A DNA stretch of 64,000 nucleotides from NCBI GenBank assembly GCA_947303715.1, contig CAMYYY010000008.1:1-64000 (forward strand). Direction: 5' to 3'. Below, one piece after another: positions 9,248 through 16,855 of this stretch (the first letter of the stretch is position 1; every line of letters starts with the position of its first letter). The translations under genes were made by a program, and so were the position numbers. The DNA is from an uncultured Bacteroidales bacterium. Its GTDB lineage: Bacteria > Bacteroidota > Bacteroidia > Bacteroidales > Bacteroidaceae. The notes beneath the pieces were generated by a model. The model was not told the DNA's origin. It searched no databases and saw nothing but the letters and a program-made list of their open reading frames with translations.

Positions 9248-9557
9248 GGTTCAGTGAGAGAAAAGAACGCTTGCGTTTTTTTCCGAACGTCAGGGGTATC
9301 GACGAAGTCAATGCCCCGATTTGACGAGTAGAAAGAAAGCTCGCTTGCTTTTTTCAGCCGCAAAGATACGGTGTTTTTCTGAAACAGCTGCAAAAGGAGC
9401 CTAAAAATTGATGTTTTTAGGAATTTTCCCCTGAAAGGATAGGGTTTTTCCTGCATGGGGGTGAAATACCTGTAGTAATTTTGCAGCGAGAAAAAGAGAT
9501 AAACAGAAAAACGAGAGAAATAAAACCGAATTATTCACCTTATAAAAATAAACAGCT

Positions 9558-11153
9558 ATGAAAAGAGTATTATTCCTTAGTCTTTTGATGACGGTCGTGC
9601 TGGGCACGGTGTCTGCCCAGACGAACGATGACCTCTACTTCATCCCGAAGAAGAAGGCTGCAACGACTGCCACTTCGGCAGGTACTGTGACTTCTGAGCC
9701 GACGGCAAAGAAGGTGTCCGTGACGGCTGTGGGTGTCCGCGACGATGGCGAGACGGCTACGGTTGAAGTCGATCGTCCGTTGACGATGGACGAAGATACG
9801 TACAACCGCCGTGGCGTGCGCAGCTACATCGATGATGAGGGCAACTACGTGCAGGAGGCCGAGGTTGAAGATCTGGCACTTCGTGTCCGTACGGTTGATG
9901 GCGACACGCTCTACTACCGCGTAGATTCGCTCATCATCAATCAGGAGGACGATGGCTGGGTATATGGCTTCAACGGTGATGCCGAGGATTACGAGTATGC
10001 CATGCGCATCATCCGCTTCCGCAACCCGCGTTACGCCATCCCCGTCAGCAGCCCGCTTTATTGGGATATTGTCTATGGCGGCAGTCTGTGGCCAATCTGG
10101 GACTGGAACATCTACGACGACGGTCTTTATGCCTATGTATTCCCCTCTTCGTACAACTGGAGTTATTGGGACTGGCGCTTCAGCCCTTATAGCTGGCGCT
10201 GGGGAGGCCGTTATTGGGGCTGGCACGGCTATGGCAGCTGGTACAGCGACTGGTATGACCCATGGTTCGGCTTTGGTTATGGTTGGGGCTGGGGCTATGA
10301 TCCTTGGTACTATGGCTATGGCCACGGTTGGGGCTGGGGCTATGGTGGCTACTACGGCTACTATGGTTGGGGACATCATCATCCCTACGGAGGTGGATTT
10401 GCTTTCGAGAATTCCCGTCGCAACAACCGTCACGCAGGCCTTGCTTCGACCCGCACAGGTTCTGGCGTTACCCGCAACGGCAATATGGCGCTGAATGGTG
10501 CTGGTGGTACTACGCGCAGCGGTGCTACCACTCGGACAGGTAGCGTCACACGTACTGGCGACGACCGTACTGTAACCCGCACGGGTAGTGCAACGCGTAG
10601 CGGATCTGTCACAGGAACTACCACACGTAGTGGTGCAACCACTCGCTCAGGAGCCGGACGCGTCGTCACCACCCGCAGCGGACAGTCCGCAGGGACGAGC
10701 AGCCGCACAGGCTCCGTCGGTACTTCCACGCGCACGGGTTCCTCATCTTCTGTATCGCGCTCGAGTAGTGCTGCTCGCACCAGCGACGGCCGTACGGGCT
10801 ACACCCGCCAGAGCACATCGCGCAGCAGCTCCTCGGCTTCGTCGGGCTACAACCGCCCCAGCAGCAGCCGTTCATCGGTCAGCTCTACGCCGCGCAGCTA
10901 CAGTTCTGGCAGTTCAAGCAGCTCATCCTATGGCAGCAGTTCGCGCAGCAGCTCCTCCTATAGCGGTAGCAGCAGCTCCAGTTCGCGTAGCAGCTCCTCC
11001 TATAGCGGCAGCAGCAGCTCCAGTTCGCGTAGCAGTTCTTCCTATAGTAGTGGCAGCAGCTCACGCAGTAGCGGCGGAGGCTCCTTCTCTGGTGGTGGAG
11101 GCTCGCGTGGCGGTGGTTCCCTTTCCAGCGGAGGCGGCAGCCGAGGCAGATGA
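9558..11153 (+). CDS. Secreted low-complexity protein: Trp/Tyr/Gly-rich centre, TRTGS/TRSG repeats, Ser-rich tail
   Basis: Signal peptide; WGWGYDPWYYGYGHGWGWGYGGYYGYYGWG; RSSSSYSGSSSSSS repeated. Confidence 0.75.
   Translation: MKRVLFLSLLMTVVLGTVSAQTNDDLYFIPKKKAATTATSAGTVTSEPTAKKVSVTAVGVRDDGETATVEVDRPLTMDEDTYNRRGVRSYIDDEGNYVQEAEVEDLALRVRTVDGDTLYYRVDSLIINQEDDGWVYGFNGDAEDYEYAMRIIRFRNPRYAIPVSSPLYWDIVYGGSLWPIWDWNIYDDGLYAYVFPSSYNWSYWDWRFSPYSWRWGGRYWGWHGYGSWYSDWYDPWFGFGYGWGWGYDPWYYGYGHGWGWGYGGYYGYYGWGHHHPYGGGFAFENSRRNNRHAGLASTRTGSGVTRNGNMALNGAGGTTRSGATTRTGSVTRTGDDRTVTRTGSATRSGSVTGTTTRSGATTRSGAGRVVTTRSGQSAGTSSRTGSVGTSTRTGSSSSVSRSSSAARTSDGRTGYTRQSTSRSSSSASSGYNRPSSSRSSVSSTPRSYSSGSSSSSSYGSSSRSSSSYSGSSSSSSRSSSSYSGSSSSSSRSSSSYSSGSSSRSSGGGSFSGGGGSRGGGSLSSGGGSRGR
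10944..11027 (+). repeat. 42-nt (14-aa) tandem repeat inside the CDS
   Basis: cgcagcagctcctcctatagcggtagcagcagctccagttcg followed by a near-identical 42-nt copy and a diverged third. Confidence 0.8.
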
Positions 11154-11214
11154 TGAAATGTCGTAAACAATAGAGAAAAGTTATTAAAACGTTGAATCAT
11201 TAAACTCTACAGAT

Positions 11215-12789
11215 ATGAAAAAGATAGCATTTTCCCTGGCAACAGCATTCTTGTGCGCACTCTCTTTGCAGGCACAGACTACATACGAGGCTGCAAACCT
11301 CCTCGGTGGTGACCTCGCTGGTACGGCTCGCTACGTTGGCATGGGCGGCGCCATGAGCGCTCTCGGCGCAGACATCAGCACCATACGTACCAATCCTGCA
11401 GGTATCGGCCTCTATCGCAGTTGCGACCTGATGGCCACCTTCGGCGGCGTAGGCATTACGCAGAAAACGGGCAATTATACCAATTTCCAGCCTCGCGGCA
11501 CGTTCGACAACTTCGGCTTGGTCATTGCCAGCAAGCATAGCAACGAGGGCATCCTCCGCTTTGTCAACTTCGGCTTCAACTACCAGCGCGTAAAGGACTT
11601 CAATGGAAAGATGAATTGGTCGGGCAACTTGAACGGTCTCTCGCAGACGGCGCAGATGGCTTGGCAGGTTTATCAGAACGACCCGGCTATTGGCGATGCC
11701 TTCTTCGACCAAAGCAACGAGCAATGGGGCTTTACGCATCACAACTATTATGATGATCCAAACTACGGTTGGCTCAGTCTGCTGGGTGCCGACGGACGTC
11801 TCGTCGATGCCACAGCCTTCAACGACGGCTATTTCTATCCGTCTGATTATGGCGAGTACTCAGGTGAGGAAAAGGGCCATATCGGCGAATATGATTTCAA
11901 CCTCTCTTTCAACTTTGTTGACCAAGTCTATTTAGGCGCCACGCTCGGCATTACGGATGTGTACTATGCCTACAACTCGGTCTATCGTGAGGACTTCGAG
12001 GACGGCAACTATACGTTGGAGAACTGGTACAAGACTAAGGGCACGGGCTATAGCCTGCGGTTGGGTGCCATCATCCGCCCCTTCGAGGAATCCTCGTTCC
12101 GCATCGGTTTGTCTGCTTCGACGCCTACCTTCTACAGCCATTTGACGGACTACAACTCGGCTATTGTCAGCACCACCTTGTATGATGCCGGCGTGGATGA
12201 GTACGGCAACGTGGCAGACGTTCAATACCAGATGGACACCATGTCGGAGGATGCTTTTGGTGGTGATTGCTACACGAAGTACACCAACATAGCTCCGGGT
12301 AATGTGAACGTCAGCCTCGGCTACACGCTGGAGAGCGGCCTCGCCCTCGGCGCAGAGTGGGAGTACACGGACTATAGTGCTGTCCGCCTCTACGAGGGTG
12401 ACGGCAGGGAGAATACCACCATCAACCAGCACACGAAGGATAACCTCTGCGGGCAGCACACCTTCCGCGTGGGCTTGGAGAAGAAGTTCTTCGACAGCCT
12501 CTATGCTCGTCTGGGCTACAACTACGCTACGGGCGGTTACAAGAGCGATGCCTGGAAGATGATTCCCATCAACTCCGTGCAGACGAATACCGACTATAAG
12601 AACATCCTGAACACAAATACGTTCTCGGGCGGTATCGGCTTCCGTGGCGAGGTCTTCTATGCCGACTTGGCTTTGGCTTATAGCACTCGTAATGCTGACT
12701 TCTATCCCTTCGAGAACGTCAATCTGAAAGCGATTCCGATGACGCGCAACATGTTCAAGGGAATTGTTACTATGGGATTCCGCTTCTAA
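11215..12789 (+). CDS. Outer membrane beta-barrel protein, OmpP1/FadL-like
   Basis: Signal peptide; GTARYVGMGGAMSALGADISTIRTNPAGIGLYRSCDL; ends in aromatic GFRF. Confidence 0.75.
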   Translation: MKKIAFSLATAFLCALSLQAQTTYEAANLLGGDLAGTARYVGMGGAMSALGADISTIRTNPAGIGLYRSCDLMATFGGVGITQKTGNYTNFQPRGTFDNFGLVIASKHSNEGILRFVNFGFNYQRVKDFNGKMNWSGNLNGLSQTAQMAWQVYQNDPAIGDAFFDQSNEQWGFTHHNYYDDPNYGWLSLLGADGRLVDATAFNDGYFYPSDYGEYSGEEKGHIGEYDFNLSFNFVDQVYLGATLGITDVYYAYNSVYREDFEDGNYTLENWYKTKGTGYSLRLGAIIRPFEESSFRIGLSASTPTFYSHLTDYNSAIVSTTLYDAGVDEYGNVADVQYQMDTMSEDAFGGDCYTKYTNIAPGNVNVSLGYTLESGLALGAEWEYTDYSAVRLYEGDGRENTTINQHTKDNLCGQHTFRVGLEKKFFDSLYARLGYNYATGGYKSDAWKMIPINSVQTNTDYKNILNTNTFSGGIGFRGEVFYADLALAYSTRNADFYPFENVNLKAIPMTRNMFKGIVTMGFRF

Positions 12790-12812
12790 AATAACTTCTA
12801 TGTAATGTTGGC

Positions 12813-12844
12813 AGGCGGGCTGTTCCGTGAGGGACAGCCCGCCT
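12813..12844. terminator. Bidirectional terminator hairpin between convergent genes
   Basis: aggcgggctgttcc-gtga-gggacagcccgcct. Confidence 0.8.
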
Positions 12845-12877
12845 GATTATTATTTAGGAAATCCTAAGAAAACCTAG

Positions 12878-15391
12878 CTACGCCAAATCCACGACGGTAA
12901 TGCCAGCGCCGCCGAACTGCACGTGTTCGTCGCGGGCGGAGAGGACGGCGGGATTACTGCGGAGGTATTCGCGGATGAGGTTACGGAGGATGCCGCCGCC
13001 TGTGCCGTGAAGGATACGGACGCGATGCACGCCTAATAGGATTGCGTCGTCGATGAAGAAGGTGACAGCCTGTACAGCCTCTACACCACGCATTCCGCGG
13101 ACGTCAATATCCTGATGGAAGTTAAGCTTCTTTTCTACAATGGCTTCTTGCGTCTCGCGGCTGATGTAAGTATAGGTGCGTGATTCGGTTTTCTGCTCCT
13201 GGGCTTCGTCGTTCGAAGCAGGTTCCAGACGGTCGGTCTTCACGTTTGTTCGTAAATTGCCCAAAGCCACGACGGCATTCTTGCCCTTCAGCTCCAGTAT
13301 CTGTCCTATGGTTTCCTGCCCTTGCAGGCGTACATAGTCGCCTACGGCAAACGTATGGTTTGTGGGAACGTCTGGATTATCGTTAATGACGGGACGCTTG
13401 ATTCGTACGCCGTTCTTTTTCTTCCCCTTCGGATGCTTGGCCTTCAGAGCCTCTGCTTCCTGCTCCTGAAGTTGTTTGTCCAGTTCGCTTCGGAAGGATG
13501 CCAGTTCCTCGCGGGCCTGACGCGTCTGCTCTTTCTCGGCCTGCGCCTCGCGGATGCTGCGGATGGTATTCTCAATCTGCGCGTTCGAGCTGTCGAGCAG
13601 TTGGCTGGCCTGCTCCTTGGCCTCGCGCAGAATAGCCTTGCGGCTGGCGCTTAGCTCAGTACGCTCGTTTTCATAATGGGCGATGATTTCGTCCAGTTGC
13701 TTTTCTTTCTGGCGGATATTCTGACGCTTCTGCTCCCAATAGCGCTTGTCGCGCACGATGTCTTGGAGGTACTTGTCGCTTTGGATATAGTCGTTACCCA
13801 CGATGTCCGAAGCCTCTGCTATAACTTCCTCGGGGAGGCCGATTTTGCGGGCAATCTCTACGGCAAACGAGCTGCCGGGCTGCCCAATCTGGAGTTGGAA
13901 GAGGGGCTGCATCTGGGCACGATCATAAAGCATGGCGCCGTTGACTACTCCCTCATGGTCCTCAGCAAATTGCTTGAGGTTGTGGTAGTGGGTAGTGATG
14001 ACGCCAAAGGCCTTTCGGTCGTTGATGCGCGCCAGCACGGCTTCGGCAATTGCTCCTCCGATAAGGGGATCGGTACCGCTACCGAATTCGTCGATAAGCA
14101 CCAGGCTTTGTGGCCCGCAGTTGCGGAGCACGTTCTTCATGTTGAGCAGATGGCTGCTGTAAGTACTGAGGTCGTCCTCGATGCTCTGCTCGTCGCCAAT
14201 ATCGATGAAAATGTCGCGGAAGATGCCCATGCCGCCAGCCTCCTTCATGGGAACGAGAAGGCCACATTGCATCATGTATTGCAAGAGTCCTACCGTCTTG
14301 AGGCAGACAGACTTTCCGCCTGCATTCGGGCCTGAGATGAGCAGAATGCGTTGCCGTTCCGTGAGCTCGATGGAGAGGGGGACGACTTTTTTATCGTGTC
14401 GCGCAAGCGATTGCTGAAGCAGGGGATGGACGGCATAAACCCAATCGAGCATAGGACGCGGATTGACGTTGGGGCGGATGGCCTCCATAGCGATGGCTGT
14501 AAGCGCCTTAGCACGTATGAAGTCGATTATGCCGAGGAAATCTACAGAGCCGAGGATGTCGGGGATATGGGGGCGCATCTCGGTAGTGAATTCTTTGAGG
14601 ATGCGAATGATTTCGCGTTGCTCCTCGCCCTCCAGCTCACGCACGCGGTTGTTGGCCTCCACCACTTCGGCAGGCTCGATGAAGACGGTTTTTCCTGTGG
14701 CTGATTCGTCGTGGACGATGCCCTTGATTTTGCGCTTCAGGGCGGGAGCTACGGGAATGACAAGGCGCCCGTCGCGCATGGTGGGGTTGACGTCCTTGTC
14801 GACAAGTCCCTCACTTTGAGCGGTATGGAGAATGCTCATCAGCTTGCGGCTGATGCTTCCGGCGGCAGAAACCAATTCGCGCCGGATGTCGTGCAATTCA
14901 GGCGAGGCGGAGTCCTTGATGCGCCCGTAAGGATCGATGATAGTGTCGATTCGGCGCACCAACCCAGGGAAGAAGAGCGTGTCCTCAGCCAAAGCCGCAA
15001 GATGGGGATAACCGCCTGATGACTTATTGGATTGTTGACTCGTTGCCTCTTCTTTCTCGCGGAAGAACCAGACGATGGTGTTCAAGGCATCGAGTGAGCG
15101 GCGCAGATTGAAAAGCTCTTCCTCGCTCAGGTGCAATCCGGGCACGGAGGCACGATGAAGCGCTTCGCGGACATCGTAGAATCCTTCGGCAGGCAGGGCG
15201 TCGGGCTCCTCGCGGAGGATGCGCACCATCTCAGCCGTCTCGTCAAGCAGCCGTTCCAGCGTAGCGGCATCGGTAGTAAAGGCCATAGCCTCCACCCGCT
15301 CACGACCCATCGTCGAGAGGCAACGCCCGCTCACCTGTTCCCTTATAAGGTCAAAGCCGACTTTATGTTCGAAGTTCTGAGGATATATCAA
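12878..15391 (-). CDS. mutS2: Endonuclease MutS2
   Basis: ISGPNAGGKSVCLKTVGL Walker A, FGSGTDPLIGGAIAEAVL, C-terminal Smr domain DVRGMRGVEAVQAVTFFIDDAILLGVHRVRILHGTGGGILRNLIREYL. Confidence 0.95.
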   Translation of the reverse strand: MIYPQNFEHKVGFDLIREQVSGRCLSTMGRERVEAMAFTTDAATLERLLDETAEMVRILREEPDALPAEGFYDVREALHRASVPGLHLSEEELFNLRRSLDALNTIVWFFREKEEATSQQSNKSSGGYPHLAALAEDTLFFPGLVRRIDTIIDPYGRIKDSASPELHDIRRELVSAAGSISRKLMSILHTAQSEGLVDKDVNPTMRDGRLVIPVAPALKRKIKGIVHDESATGKTVFIEPAEVVEANNRVRELEGEEQREIIRILKEFTTEMRPHIPDILGSVDFLGIIDFIRAKALTAIAMEAIRPNVNPRPMLDWVYAVHPLLQQSLARHDKKVVPLSIELTERQRILLISGPNAGGKSVCLKTVGLLQYMMQCGLLVPMKEAGGMGIFRDIFIDIGDEQSIEDDLSTYSSHLLNMKNVLRNCGPQSLVLIDEFGSGTDPLIGGAIAEAVLARINDRKAFGVITTHYHNLKQFAEDHEGVVNGAMLYDRAQMQPLFQLQIGQPGSSFAVEIARKIGLPEEVIAEASDIVGNDYIQSDKYLQDIVRDKRYWEQKRQNIRQKEKQLDEIIAHYENERTELSASRKAILREAKEQASQLLDSSNAQIENTIRSIREAQAEKEQTRQAREELASFRSELDKQLQEQEAEALKAKHPKGKKKNGVRIKRPVINDNPDVPTNHTFAVGDYVRLQGQETIGQILELKGKNAVVALGNLRTNVKTDRLEPASNDEAQEQKTESRTYTYISRETQEAIVEKKLNFHQDIDVRGMRGVEAVQAVTFFIDDAILLGVHRVRILHGTGGGILRNLIREYLRSNPAVLSARDEHVQFGGAGITVVDLA
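15017..15048 (-). repeat. Octamer (AGTCAACA-like) tandem repeat inside mutS2
   Basis: + strand tgatgact|tattggat|tgttgact|cgttgcct; encodes ATSQQSNKSS. Confidence 0.75.
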
Positions 15392-15518
15392 AATGTGTTA
15401 CGAATTGACTTTGTATGAGTTACTATTACTCCCCGCCGAAACGGTCTGCAAAGGTAGGTCAAAAGATTGAGAATGCCAAAAGTTTTTCTTATCTTTGCCC
15501 CCAAATTCGAGATAGGAT

Positions 15519-16361
15519 ATGAAACAGAAGGTCATTTTGATTACGGGCGCAAGTAGTGGTATTGGCTACGATACCGCTATCCGCCTGGCGCAAGAGGGGC
15601 ACAAGGTGTATGGCGCAGCCCGAAGAGTGGAGCGGATGACGCCGCTGAAGGACTACGGCATCACGCCCCTGCCGATGGATGTGACTGACGAACAGTCCAT
15701 GTCGTCGGCTGTGGCAACCCTTATTGAGGCTGAGGGACGAATAGATGTGCTCGTCAACAATGCCGGCTACGGCATGTTCGGAGCCATAGAGAACGTGCCC
15801 ATCGAGGAGGCGCGAAGGCAGCTGGAAGTGAATGTATTCGGCTTGGCCCGTCTGACGCAGCTCGTCCTGCCTCATATGCGCGAGCAGCATGAGGGGTGCA
15901 TCATCAACCTCTCCTCCATAGCCGGGCGGGTAGTCTTCTGTTTCGGAGGATGGTATCATGTGTCGAAATATGCCGTTGAGGCCTTCAGCGATGCCCTTCG
16001 CATGGAGGTGAAGCCCTTCGGCATTCATGTCGTCATCATCGAGCCTGGAGCCATCAAGACAAACTGGGGAATCATAGCAGCAGACCACCTGTCGTCCACT
16101 TCGGCAGGAACCGTCTATGAGGAAGCGGCTGCAAACGAGGCCCATACCCTGCGGACGGCCTATTCTATGAAACTCCTGCCTCAGCCTTCGGTGATATCGA
16201 AGGCTATCTGTCGTGCCGTCCGAGTACGCAATCCAAGGACGCGCTATCGCGCAGGATTTGGCGCGAGGACGTGTCTGTTCCTTCACGGTATCCTTCCTAC
16301 GAAGTGGTGGGATGCCCTTGTGCGCCGCGGAGGGAAAAGGATTTTCCGTCCTGAGGAGTAG
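15519..16361 (+). CDS. SDR family oxidoreductase
   Basis: ITGASSGIGYDTA nucleotide-binding motif, NNAGYG, YxxxK in YHVSKYAVE. Confidence 0.93.
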   Translation: MKQKVILITGASSGIGYDTAIRLAQEGHKVYGAARRVERMTPLKDYGITPLPMDVTDEQSMSSAVATLIEAEGRIDVLVNNAGYGMFGAIENVPIEEARRQLEVNVFGLARLTQLVLPHMREQHEGCIINLSSIAGRVVFCFGGWYHVSKYAVEAFSDALRMEVKPFGIHVVIIEPGAIKTNWGIIAADHLSSTSAGTVYEEAAANEAHTLRTAYSMKLLPQPSVISKAICRAVRVRNPRTRYRAGFGARTCLFLHGILPTKWWDALVRRGGKRIFRPEE

Positions 16362-16365
16362 CCGT

Positions 16366-16470
16366 TTCATTCCAAGCAAATAATTTCTCAGCGCTGGCAA
16401 ATAAATTTTTAGAATAGGGGAATAAAAAATTAGAATAGGCGAATAATTTTTTAGCGCAGGCGAATAAAAT
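16366..16470. repeat. 21-nt-period tandem array, five units
   Basis: Reverse strand units attttattcgcctgcgctaaa|aaattattcgcctattctaat|tttttattcccctattctaaa|aatttatttgccagcgctgag|aaattatttgcttggaatgaa. Confidence 0.88.
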
Positions 16471-16488
16471 AACGTCCCTTTCTTTTCG

Positions 16489-16570
16489 GTTTTAGGTAGG
16501 CTGTACCTCGGAAATAAAAATAAATGCAGATTTATTTTGTATTTCTCTCAGTTTGTACTACCTTTGCCGC
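16489..16570 (+). promoter_or_regulatory. Promoter cassette upstream of tRNA-Ser
   Basis: ttttaggtaggctgtacctcggaaataaaaataaatgcagatttattttgtatttctctcagtttgtactacctttgcc; -33 TTTG and -7 TAccTTTG; block recurs at 47007, 56134, 62978. Confidence 0.7.
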
Positions 16571-16578
16571 GCTTTTTC

Positions 16579-16663
16579 GGAAAGATGGCGGAGTGGTCGA
16601 TCGCGGCGGTCTTGAAAACCGTTGACCTGAAAGGGTCCGGGGGTTCGAATCCCTCTCTTTCCG
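16579..16663 (+). tRNA. tRNA-Ser(TGA)
   Basis: ggaaagatggcggagtggtcgatcgcggcggtcttgaaaaccgttgacc...ctctctttccg; class II with long variable arm; anticodon loop CTTGAAA. Confidence 0.95.
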
Positions 16664-16855
16664 CAAACAAAATTCAAGTGAGAAGGGATAGGCATTAGCT
16701 AATCCCTTTTTATGTTAATAAAGTCATAAAAAACTTTTCATGACTTTTTTCTTACAAATAGTGCGCTATTTAAAATAAAAAATGTACCTTTGCGCTTGAA
16801 AAAAACATCCCCCGTTCTGAATAGATTCAATAACTATTTTATAAAACAATAAGGT

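Noticed and set aside
15489-16400. 303-aa minus-strand ORF opposite the SDR gene
   Set aside because: SDR motifs are on the plus strand with its own promoter; the antisense frame begins within the 21-nt array at a TTG
16366-16470. CRISPR array
   Set aside because: Units are contiguous 21-mers without unique spacers and no cas genes are present
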